In this document: positions 1 through 6,092 of the stretch, piece after piece
How the letters are laid out: every line of letters starts with the position of its first letter
How positions within the stretch are numbered: the first letter of the stretch is position 1
NCBI GenBank assembly: GCA_002352635.1
Contig: DEIT01000014.1
Location: 1 to 10,033, forward strand
DNA from: Hyphomicrobiaceae bacterium UBA2767
GTDB lineage: Bacteria; Pseudomonadota; Alphaproteobacteria; Rhizobiales; Methyloligellaceae
Direction: 5' to 3'
DNA length: 10,033 nucleotides
Notes under the pieces: model-generated
Told to the model about the DNA's origin: nothing
Database searches by the model: none
Seen by the model: the letters and a program-made list of their open reading frames with translations, nothing else
Position numbers and translations under genes: made by a program

Positions 1-863
1 GCCCCGGCGCGTATTTGTGATGCTTTGATCCGGCGCAGCCGTGTCTTCACACCCTCGGTGAAACGAAACTTGCGCTCAAGGACGATGACATCGCCATTGC
101 CGAGGTTGGCGAGGTCGGTGACCGCAAATCCGTTGTAGCGCTTGAGTGTCACACGTCCGGGTTTGGGCCCACCGATCAGCCAGCCGAGATGATCGCCGTT
201 TTCGGCGAGATATTCTTCCGTGAAGGCGAGCACTGCACCCTTGGCCGGGCCTGTGCGCAGGACGGTGATCCCCTCGATCCCCTTGTTCCCTTGAGCCGAT
301 CTGACCTGGCCGGGGAGTTTCAGATGCCGTATTGCCGGTCCGATGCCTTCGGTTGTCACGCGATGGACTGCAATTCGGTGCCTGCGCTCGAAAGAGATAT
401 AGGCCTTGCCGTCAACAGCACCAGGCGCGGCCATTGCAATACTCTCTGAATCATACTCGAACTTGCCCTTGAGGGGCTTGCCGGCGAGTCCTTTGATTTT
501 TCCGATGCGTGCATTGGTGAGTTTTTCCATTCGGCCATTGCGGTAGACGAGCCGGGCGCTGAGCCACGTGCCGATGTCGGACACCGCAAGCAGCTTCGTA
601 CCGGTCTTGTCGATTGCCAATCCAGAATAGCCGCCAAACTTCTTTGACGGCGATGTAAGGCGAAGGGAGCCAAGCCACTCCAGTTGGCCAAACCGTGTTC
701 CAATTGGCTTGTCTCGCTCAAAAGAAATCTGCGCCGCCTCGATAACCACCGGCATGGGGTTCGAGCGCTTCTTGGCACTGTCAACGGGGATCGAGGAGAC
801 GCCGAGAAGGACGCTGCCGAATAAAACCGCCAGCCCGGCATATGCAGCCCGTGAGAACAACAT
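1..863 (-). CDS. Esterase-like activity of phytase family protein, exported (3' end outside window)
   Basis: About 287 codons are readable before the frame runs off the window start, so the C-terminus is missing. The N-terminus (MLFSRAAYAGLAVLFGSVLLG) is a positively charged then hydrophobic segment, read as a signal peptide, so the protein is probably exported. The body carries motifs I associate with the 'esterase-like activity of phytase' family (Pfam PF13449, a beta-propeller-like fold): GGYSGLAID, LLAVSDIGTW, DSESIA, GIEGIT and GDVIVLERKF. True substrate and activity are unknown; the family name comes from weak biochemical evidence. The ATG lies 5 nt after the cobT stop and has no well-placed Shine-Dalgarno. 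A TTG three codons upstream (872-870) overlaps the cobT stop and sits about 8 nt after an AGGA, so it is a real alternative start. This is probably the last gene of the J-domain/cobS/cobT unit. Family assignment is fairly sure; function is not. Confidence 0.85.
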   Translation of the reverse strand, partial: MLFSRAAYAGLAVLFGSVLLGVSSIPVDSAKKRSNPMPVVIEAAQISFERDKPIGTRFGQLEWLGSLRLTSPSKKFGGYSGLAIDKTGTKLLAVSDIGTWLSARLVYRNGRMEKLTNARIGKIKGLAGKPLKGKFEYDSESIAMAAPGAVDGKAYISFERRHRIAVHRVTTEGIGPAIRHLKLPGQVRSAQGNKGIEGITVLRTGPAKGAVLAFTEEYLAENGDHLGWLIGGPKPGRVTLKRYNGFAVTDLANLGNGDVIVLERKFRFTEGVKTRLRRIKASQIRAG

Positions 864-868
864 CTGCG

Positions 869-2770
869 TCAATGCAGATGTCCTGCTTTGCGGCCGCGGG
901 CAGGCGATGTCCGGCGAGAGGTCTGGTCGACCATGTTCTCATCGAACAGCTCAGCGAGTTTGTCGGTCAAGGCGCCGGCAAGCTCTTCCGCATCAGTGAT
1001 GGTCACTGCACGTTGGTAGTAGCGGGTGACGTCATGGCCAATGCCAATGGCGATGAGCTCAACGGGTGAGCGGGTTTCGATTTCTTCGATGACCTGACGC
1101 AAATGGCGCTCAAGGTAGCAGCCGGAATTCACCGAAAGGGTTGAATCGTCAACCGGGGCGCCATCAGAAATCATCATCAGGATCCGCCGTTGTTCAGGGC
1201 GCCCAAGCAGGCGGTTGTGCGCCCACGCCAACGCTTCACCGTCGATATTCTCCTTGAGCAATCCTTCGCGCATCATCAGTCCGAGGCTTCGGCGCGCGCG
1301 CCGCCATGGGGCATCTGCAGGCTTGTAGATGATGTGGCGCAAATCGTTGAGGCGTCCGGGCGATGGCGGCTTGTTGTCCGCAAGCCACTTTTCGCGCGCC
1401 TGTCCGCCCTTCCATGCGCGGGTCGTAAATCCGAGAATCTCAACCTTCACACCGCAACGCTCGAGCGTGCGTGCCAGGATGTCCGCACAGCAAGCTGCAA
1501 CCATGATCGGCCGACCCCGCATCGAACCGGAGTTGTCCAGCAGGAGCGTCACAACGGTGTCGCGAAAATCGGTGTCACGCTCCTGTTTGAACGAGAGCGC
1601 ATGCATGGGGTCGATAATCACGCGGGGCAGGCGTGCCGCGTCGAGCATGCCCTCTTCCAGATCGAAGTCCCAGCCGCGATTCTGCTGTGCCAGCAACCGG
1701 CGCTGCAGGCGATTGGCCAGGCGGGAAACTGCGCCGTGCAGGCTCTGCAACTGCTTGTCCAGGAAGGCACGCAAGCGCTCCAGTTCATCCTGGTCGCACA
1801 GATCTTCCGCCGAAACCGTCTCGTCATAGGCATGGGTAAAGACTTCGTATCCGAAGGCATTCGGGTCATCGAGAACAGAAAGATTGGGCCGCCGCGGCGT
1901 TGAGTCCTGGGGTTGGCCATCGCCTTCCGCTTCGCCCTCCATCTGATCGAGTGAATCGAGATCGGAGAGGTCCATCTCCTCGCCGCCTTCGCCCTCGCCA
2001 AGGCCCTGTTCCTCACCTTGCTGTTCGCCTTGTTCGGCTGAGTCTTCGTCCGCACCACCATCGGCGAGAGATTCCTGCTCCTCGGCCTGAGAATCGTCGT
2101 CGCCGTCTTCCTGATCCGACTGTTCGAACTCGTCGCTCAGTTCCAGCGATGTCAGCAAATCTCGTATCAGCCGCCCAAATTCTGCCTGATCGGTAATCTT
2201 GTCATCCATGCGCGCGAGCGCATCTCCACCGCGCTCCTCAATCCAGGAGCGCCACAAATCCACGATCGGTTGCGCCTTTTCCGGTGCGGCTTCGCCAGTA
2301 AGCCGCTCGCGGACCATCAGCGCCAATGCCTCATCCAGTGGTGCCTCGGCGCGGTCTGATACATCCTGATAGGTGCTGCGCGCATACTGGCTTTCAAGTT
2401 TGGCGGTCAGATTTTGAGCCATGCCGGACATGGCACGCGCGCCAATCGCCTCGATGCGCGCGCGCTCGACCGCTTCGAACACGGCGCGGGCCGGCCCCGA
2501 TGACGGTGCAAATTTGCGATGTATCTTGGCGTCGTGGCACGCCGCTCTTAGCGCGAGGGAGTCTGCATGCCCCCGGATTGCTGCAATATCGTTTTTTGTA
2601 GGCGCACGTGGCGGCTCGGGGACGCGGGCAACGCCTTCGTGAAGGCCTGGCGTATCGGACCCGAATACGACCTGCAACTCATCATCGCCGGCAACAGCCC
2701 GCGTTGCCGAGGCGAGGGCACGCTTGAACGGCTCTACCGGCCCTTCTTTGCGTTTGAGTGATGCGTTCAT
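869..2770 (-). CDS. cobT: Aerobic cobaltochelatase subunit CobT
   Basis: CobT acts with CobS and CobN to insert cobalt into hydrogenobyrinic acid a,c-diamide in the aerobic cobalamin pathway, in the cytoplasm and at the cost of ATP. The product is 633 residues, close to the roughly 630 of the Pseudomonas denitrificans protein. The N-terminus (PVEPFKRALASATRAVAGD) is typical of CobT. Residues about 210-290 form a very acidic Asp/Glu/Gln/Ser-rich linker, as in magnesium chelatase BchD/ChlD. The C-terminal part is a von Willebrand A-type domain with a metal-ion-dependent adhesion site, D412-N-S414-G-S416, and a later ISDGAP segment around D536. The ATG at 2770 gives the expected N-terminus. It lies 22 nt after the cobS stop with a short GGTGAG close to the start. 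Neither cobN nor other corrin genes are in the window. Confidence 0.97.
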   Translation of the reverse strand: MNASLKRKEGPVEPFKRALASATRAVAGDDELQVVFGSDTPGLHEGVARVPEPPRAPTKNDIAAIRGHADSLALRAACHDAKIHRKFAPSSGPARAVFEAVERARIEAIGARAMSGMAQNLTAKLESQYARSTYQDVSDRAEAPLDEALALMVRERLTGEAAPEKAQPIVDLWRSWIEERGGDALARMDDKITDQAEFGRLIRDLLTSLELSDEFEQSDQEDGDDDSQAEEQESLADGGADEDSAEQGEQQGEEQGLGEGEGGEEMDLSDLDSLDQMEGEAEGDGQPQDSTPRRPNLSVLDDPNAFGYEVFTHAYDETVSAEDLCDQDELERLRAFLDKQLQSLHGAVSRLANRLQRRLLAQQNRGWDFDLEEGMLDAARLPRVIIDPMHALSFKQERDTDFRDTVVTLLLDNSGSMRGRPIMVAACCADILARTLERCGVKVEILGFTTRAWKGGQAREKWLADNKPPSPGRLNDLRHIIYKPADAPWRRARRSLGLMMREGLLKENIDGEALAWAHNRLLGRPEQRRILMMISDGAPVDDSTLSVNSGCYLERHLRQVIEEIETRSPVELIAIGIGHDVTRYYQRAVTITDAEELAGALTDKLAELFDENMVDQTSRRTSPARGRKAGHLH

Positions 2771-2792
2771 TGCTCACCGGTCATATGGGACG

Positions 2793-3782
2793 CTAGCTCA
2801 GAGCTACGTTCGCGGTCGAATCCGGCAGTTCCTCGCCAAAGCAGCGCTGATAGAATTCGGCTACAAGGCCTCGCTCCAGCTCATCGCATTTGTTGACGAA
2901 CGTCACATTGAACGCGAAGCCGACATCGCCGAAGATTTCCGCATTCTCAGCCCACACGATCACCGTGCGCGGGCTCATCACCGTCGAAAGGTCGCCATTG
3001 ATGAAGGCGCTGCGCGTCAGATCGGCGACCCGCACCATGTTATCAACGATCTTGCGGCCATCTTCGCTCTGATAGCTCTTGGCTTTGGCCAGAACAATCG
3101 CCGCCTCGTCGTCATGGGGCAGATAGTTGAGCGTCGCGACTATATTCCAGCGGTCCATCTGGCCCTGGTTGATCTGCTGGGTGCCGTGGTAAAGGCCGCT
3201 GGTATCGCCAAGGCCAATCGTATTGGTCGTGGAAAACAGCCGGAAGCATGGGTGCGGCTCGATCACCGCGCCCTGGTCAAGCAGTGTCAGCCGTCCACGC
3301 GCCTCAAGAACCCGCTGGATTACGAACATGACGTCGGGCCGTCCAGCGTCATACTCATCGAATACGAGAGCGGTGTTCGACTGGAGCGCGTAGGGTAGGA
3401 TGCCTTCCTTGAACTCGGTCACCTGCATATTGTCCCGGATGACAATCGCGTCCTTGCCGATGAGATCGATGCGGCTCACATGGCTGTCGAGATTGACGCG
3501 GATGCAGGGCCAGTTGAGTCGGGCTGCGACCTGTTCGATATGGGTCGACTTGCCGGTTCCATGATACCCTTGAATCATCACCCTGCGATTGTGTTTGAAC
3601 CCGGCAAGGATCGACAAAGTCACATCGCGGTTGAACAGATAGTCGGCATCAAGTTCGGGGACATGTTCGCTATCTTGTGAGTAGGCGGGCACCTCAAGGT
3701 CCGTATCGATACCAAATACCTGGCGTACCGAAACGGACATGTCAGGCATACCTGCGGCGTCACCATTCGTTGCAAGTGTCAT
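2793..3782 (-). CDS. cobS: Aerobic cobaltochelatase subunit CobS (AAA+ ATPase)
   Basis: CobS is the AAA+ motor that forms a ring complex with CobT and drives cobalt insertion by CobN. Counting from a possible TTG start at 3797, the sequence shows Walker A GYHGTGKST (77-85), Walker B ALVFDEYD (143-150), a sensor-1-like STTNT (189-193), a likely arginine finger in QMDRWN (R217) and SPRTVI (R277) as a sensor-2-like site. The SVRQVFGIDTD stretch near the N-terminus is characteristic of CobS. I prefer the ATG at 3782 (329 residues) because it leaves about 15 residues before SVSVRQ, as in relatives I remember. The TTG at 3797 (334 residues) cannot be excluded, and neither has a strong Shine-Dalgarno. 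The gene follows the J-domain gene by 57 nt (42 nt for the TTG) and precedes cobT by 22 nt. Confidence 0.97.
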   Translation of the reverse strand: MTLATNGDAAGMPDMSVSVRQVFGIDTDLEVPAYSQDSEHVPELDADYLFNRDVTLSILAGFKHNRRVMIQGYHGTGKSTHIEQVAARLNWPCIRVNLDSHVSRIDLIGKDAIVIRDNMQVTEFKEGILPYALQSNTALVFDEYDAGRPDVMFVIQRVLEARGRLTLLDQGAVIEPHPCFRLFSTTNTIGLGDTSGLYHGTQQINQGQMDRWNIVATLNYLPHDDEAAIVLAKAKSYQSEDGRKIVDNMVRVADLTRSAFINGDLSTVMSPRTVIVWAENAEIFGDVGFAFNVTFVNKCDELERGLVAEFYQRCFGEELPDSTANVALS

Positions 3783-3801
3783 GCGCTGGAAGTCCAATTG
3801 A

Positions 3802-3827
3802 ATTTGCCCGGCAAATCCCCGGGGGTT
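3802..3827. repeat. Two adjoining palindromes upstream of cobS
   Basis: ATTTGCC-C-GGCAAAT (3802-3816) is a perfect 7-bp inverted repeat around a single base. It runs directly into AATCCCC/GGGGGTT (3814-3827), a 14-bp palindrome with one mismatched pair. Both lie in the short gap between the J-domain gene stop and cobS. There is no run of T after them on the minus strand, so an intrinsic terminator is unlikely. They could be a protein-binding site, an mRNA processing or attenuation hairpin, or chance in GC-rich DNA. Only the sequence symmetry is observed; any role is a guess. Confidence 0.35.
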
Positions 3828-3839
3828 CAGTGCCGTGTC

Positions 3840-4469
3840 CTAGCAGAGGCCGGCTTCTTTGAGATAATTATAGGCTTGGATCACTTCGCGCAACTTATCC
3901 TCAGATGAGCGGTCGCCGCCATTGTGATCGGGGTGATGCCGTTTCACCTGCTCTTTGAAGCGAGTCTTGATCTCATGTGGCGTTGCCGTGTCATCCAATC
4001 CGAGGCTGAGCAGGCACTTGCGCCCGACATTGCCGACCGGTTTGATGGGCGCGTATTCCTTCGGTCCCTCGTCACCCGTTGCCTTGCCGAATACCCCGAA
4101 CGGATCGTCGAATACGAACGCGTGGGTAAAATTCTTGTCGGCATCCGCAGAATCATTCTTTCCGGCTGATTTGTCGCCGTTCGTACCCATGTTCCATGTG
4201 GGGCGGTGACCGGTCAGCGCGGATTTCTGGAAGCGTGCCACGTCATCATCGCTCATGCCTGAGAAGTAATTGTAGGATTTGTTGTACTCGCGAACGTGCC
4301 TGACGCAGAAATTGAAATACTCTCCTTCACGCCCGCGTCCGCGCGGCGCCTTGTGCTGTGCCGGCCCGCTGCACCCCGGCCATTCGCACTCAGGTGAGAC
4401 ATTGCGCAGCGTCTGGTCCTCGTCAGGCTTGACGCGGATGCAATCGAAATATTTCGAGTTAAGTTTCAT
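3840..4469 (-). CDS. J-domain (DnaJ-like) protein with N-terminal Cys/His cluster
   Basis: This is a 209-residue cytoplasmic protein with an unusual layout: the J domain is at the C-terminus (about 150-207), not the N-terminus. It includes the HPD tripeptide that stimulates Hsp70/DnaK ATPase (H179-P180-D181 in RHHPDHNGGD) and a final helix ending in YNYLKEAG. The N-terminal third holds C28, C33, C55 and H58 (CEWPGC then CVRH), a plausible zinc or iron site, followed by a low-complexity linker at about 95-115. It has no Gly/Phe region and none of the four CxxCxGxG repeats of true DnaJ, so it is a specialised co-chaperone. It heads the unit with cobS and cobT, a recurring arrangement in Hyphomicrobiales, suggesting it serves the chelatase or its assembly, but that is inference. 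The ATG at 4469 has no Shine-Dalgarno and sits about 9 nt from a -10-like box. Confidence 0.93.
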   Translation of the reverse strand: MKLNSKYFDCIRVKPDEDQTLRNVSPECEWPGCSGPAQHKAPRGRGREGEYFNFCVRHVREYNKSYNYFSGMSDDDVARFQKSALTGHRPTWNMGTNGDKSAGKNDSADADKNFTHAFVFDDPFGVFGKATGDEGPKEYAPIKPVGNVGRKCLLSLGLDDTATPHEIKTRFKEQVKRHHPDHNGGDRSSEDKLREVIQAYNYLKEAGLC

Positions 4470-4478
4470 GAACCGGGA

Positions 4479-4507
4479 ATTATGGGTATTCGTTGCGAGT
4501 GAAACAA
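4479..4507 (-). promoter_or_regulatory. Putative sigma70-type promoter for the J-domain/cobS/cobT unit
   Basis: On the minus strand, TTGTTT (4507-4502) and CATAAT (4484-4479) are separated by exactly 17 nt, a good match to housekeeping -35 and -10 boxes. The -10 box ends only 9 nt before the ATG at 4469, so the transcript would be leaderless or nearly so. That agrees with the missing Shine-Dalgarno. Transcription start data would settle it. Confidence 0.45.
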
Positions 4508-4509
4508 GC

Positions 4510-4531
4510 TTGACAGTGTCCGGATATCCGG
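4510..4531 (+). promoter_or_regulatory. Putative bolA -35 box with overlapping 12-bp palindromic operator
   Basis: A consensus TTGACA lies at 4510-4515, only 2 bp from the -35 box of the opposing promoter. It is followed at 4520-4531 by the perfect palindrome CCGGATATCCGG, which would fall in the promoter spacer. The -10 expected near 4533-4538 (TTTGCG) is poor, so the promoter may be weak or activator dependent. A regulator bound at the palindrome could affect both directions. Only the sequence elements are observed; their use is inferred. Confidence 0.35.
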
Positions 4532-4553
4532 TTTTGCGTGATTACTTTCGCCC

Positions 4554-4558
4554 GGAGG
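4554..4558 (+). promoter_or_regulatory. Shine-Dalgarno GGAGG for bolA
   Basis: GGAGG ends 7 nt before the ATG at 4566. This spacing favours that ATG over the in-frame second Met codon at 4572. Confidence 0.8.
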
Positions 4559-4565
4559 CCAAAAT

Positions 4566-4844
4566 ATGAGCATGGAAGAGGTTATCAGGGAAAAGCTAAC
4601 GGAGGCTTTTTCACCGCAAAGCCTCGACGTCGTCAACGATTCTCATCGTCACGCGGGCCATGCCGGTTCGCCAGGCACGGGAGAGAGCCATTTTCGCGTA
4701 ACAATTATTTCCGAAAAATTCTCAGATCTCTCGCGCGTGGAGCGCCACCGGCTTGTTAACGAGGCCCTCGCGTCCGAGCTCTCGGGCGCAATCCATGCGC
4801 TGGCGATCAAGGCGCTGGCGCCTGAAGACCCCCATGGCCGCTGA
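4566..4844 (+). CDS. bolA: BolA family protein
   Basis: The product is 92 residues, a usual length for BolA. BolA-type proteins partner monothiol glutaredoxins, bind or transfer Fe-S clusters and, in some bacteria, bind DNA and affect morphology and stress responses. Recognisable family features are the VVNDSHRHAGH segment (23-32), SHFRVTIIS (41-49), FSDLSRVERHRLV (52-64) with conserved H61, and the terminal helix IHALAIKAL with H78. The GHAGSPG loop (31-37) lies where BolA proteins carry a cluster-binding His or Cys. The gene is divergent from the J-domain/cobS/cobT unit and is overlapped at its 3' end by the GNAT gene. No glutaredoxin gene is visible here. Confidence 0.95.
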   Translation: MSMEEVIREKLTEAFSPQSLDVVNDSHRHAGHAGSPGTGESHFRVTIISEKFSDLSRVERHRLVNEALASELSGAIHALAIKALAPEDPHGR

Positions 4845-5292
4845 CGAGCCGGATCAGACCGTTGAAACACAGCTTCACGCCATCAAGGCTGATGATGCAG
4901 GGTTTGTTGCGGCGCTCGAGGATGTGGGCATGCCCGTCAGCGATCTTGATGCGTCAAAGGGTCATTACTTCGCGATCATGGATGCCGGGGGACAACCGCT
5001 TGGGTATTGCGGATTTGAAACACTGAACGAGGCGACAGCTTTCATTCGCTCCTGTGTCGTTCCGGCCCCGTTTCGCGGGAGAGGTATCGGGGCGGAAATG
5101 ATGACAGCGCTGGTCGATCAGTTGACGGCGGATGGCAAGTCCGGGCTCTATCTGTTCACCATGGACGCCGATCCATTTTTTGAGAAGTTCGGGTTCAAGA
5201 TCATTAGCCGAGATGACGCCCCCGATATTGTTCGCGCAACTTCCCAGTTCTCATTGGAAGACTGTAAAGACGCAGTCCTGATGCGGCTGTAA
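4834..5292 (+). CDS. GNAT N-acetyltransferase, ArsN2-like
   Basis: This cytoplasmic acetyl-CoA-dependent transferase has 152 residues from the ATG at 4834. That start overlaps the bolA stop by 11 nt, suggesting translational coupling. The frame is open further upstream (to a possible start at 4753), but that extension is Arg/Ser-rich shadow sequence of bolA. The acetyl-CoA loop RGRGIG is at 81-86, after the strand AFIRSCVVP (69-77). The layout resembles the arsenic-resistance-associated ArsN2 family: a Leu-rich start with GMPVSDL, the strand GLYLFTMDADPFFEKFGF (104-121), then a DAPDIVRATSQFS tail (128-140). No arsenic genes (arsR, arsC, arsB or acr3, arsM) are in the window, so the substrate is unknown and the resemblance may only mark the subfamily. 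The GNAT call is secure; ArsN2 likeness is from memory of the family. Confidence 0.88.
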   Translation: MAADEPDQTVETQLHAIKADDAGFVAALEDVGMPVSDLDASKGHYFAIMDAGGQPLGYCGFETLNEATAFIRSCVVPAPFRGRGIGAEMMTALVDQLTADGKSGLYLFTMDADPFFEKFGFKIISRDDAPDIVRATSQFSLEDCKDAVLMRL

Positions 5293-5306
5293 TCAGAACA
5301 TTAGCC

Positions 5307-6092
5307 TTACGTGCCTTTGCCAGGTGCCTTCCCCGTATAAGGGATGCTCTCCTCCACCACATCCCAGATATGCCGGGCGGTAGGGTTTTCCTGCTCTTCG
5401 CGAATGTGCGCAAGCAGGCCTCCGGCTCGGCTGACGACAGCGAAGCCGCGCATGATTTTGGGCTCGATACCGATTTCCAGAAGCACGGCGGCGACCGCAC
5501 CCGTCGCATTGATCGTGAGATGGCGGCCGAGTTCTTCGTCGACGATTGCCGACAGGCGCTTCATGGCATCGATATATCTGCCATCGATCCCTTCCTGCGT
5601 CAGGGCTATCTCAAAGAGCTTCGGGGTGCGCGGATCATCGGGTTTGTGAAGGTGGTGTCCGAAGCCCGGCAGCGGCTGTCTGGTTTCGCGGAGTGCCTGA
5701 ACCGCTCGTCGTGCTGCCACATCGAATCCGTCTTCATTCTCAAGACATGCGACGAGCAGTTTCGCCGCATTTTCCATCGTCCCGATGAACTGCGATCCGA
5801 CATTGAGCAATCCAGCCGCCATGGCCGCTTGCAGCGCTTCGGGCGCTGAGTGGTAGGTGAGCCGTGCGGCGATAACACTCGGTGTGAGCCCGTGCTCCAT
5901 CAGGGTGACGAGCACCGCATCCAGGATTTTCACATCTCCCGGTGTTGGCGTGCGCCCCATCACCTGCATGAACATCAATTCGGTAAAGGTGACATTGCCC
6001 ATCAATTCGCCGACGAGCGCGGCGTCCCGGCAATAGAGTTCATCATTGGTGTGGGTGGCGAGCCGCGTTGTCGGGCCTGGTTTGTCAGTCAT
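5307..6092 (-). CDS. Citrate synthase/citryl-CoA lyase family protein
   Basis: At 261 residues this is much shorter than citrate synthase (about 430). It corresponds to the C-terminal part of that fold, like the citryl-CoA lyase module of ATP-citrate lyase. The best anchor is LPGFGHHLHKPDDPRTPKL (141-159), matching the GFGHRVYKNYDPR region of citrate synthase with catalytic His (E. coli H305) at H146. The segment GSQFIGTMENAA (99-110) aligns with GPAHGGANEAA, placing F102 where citrate synthase has H264. TINATGAVAA (193-202) aligns with NVDG/NVDFYSG, placing T197 where the catalytic Asp should be. SRAGGLLAHI (221-230) matches the late RTVGWIAHW helix. The ATG overlaps the stop of the upstream acyl-CoA synthetase (ATGA). 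Likely chemistry is C-C bond cleavage or formation on an acyl-CoA; substrate unknown. Confidence 0.88.
   Translation of the reverse strand: MTDKPGPTTRLATHTNDELYCRDAALVGELMGNVTFTELMFMQVMGRTPTPGDVKILDAVLVTLMEHGLTPSVIAARLTYHSAPEALQAAMAAGLLNVGSQFIGTMENAAKLLVACLENEDGFDVAARRAVQALRETRQPLPGFGHHLHKPDDPRTPKLFEIALTQEGIDGRYIDAMKRLSAIVDEELGRHLTINATGAVAAVLLEIGIEPKIMRGFAVVSRAGGLLAHIREEQENPTARHIWDVVEESIPYTGKAPGKGT

Noticed and set aside
356..841. A 161-codon minus-strand open frame rich in Arg, Ser and Pro
   Set aside because: It is an alternative frame of the phytase-family gene, whose correct frame shows a signal peptide and family motifs through the same bases.
1190..1903. A 237-codon open frame on the plus strand opposite cobT
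   Set aside because: It is antisense to well-supported cobT codons, shows no recognisable domain and has an unbiased composition typical of shadow frames in GC-rich DNA.
2724..3398. A 224-codon plus-strand open frame opposite cobS
   Set aside because: The opposite strand encodes Walker A/B and other CobS motifs; this frame has no supporting motifs or ribosome binding site.
4470..4565. Possible cobalamin riboswitch before the J-domain/cobS/cobT unit
   Set aside because: The intergenic region is only 96 nt, the likely transcript is leaderless, and no B12-box-like sequence was recognised.
4753..4833. Upstream extension of the GNAT gene to a start at 4753
   Set aside because: The extra 27 residues are Arg/Ser-rich, overlap bolA out of frame and do not resemble GNAT N-termini; the ATG at 4834 gives a normal-length protein.
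5293..5306. Expected bidirectional terminator between the convergent GNAT and lyase-like genes
   Set aside because: Only 14 bp separate the stops, and no stable hairpin with a T-run is visible in either direction.
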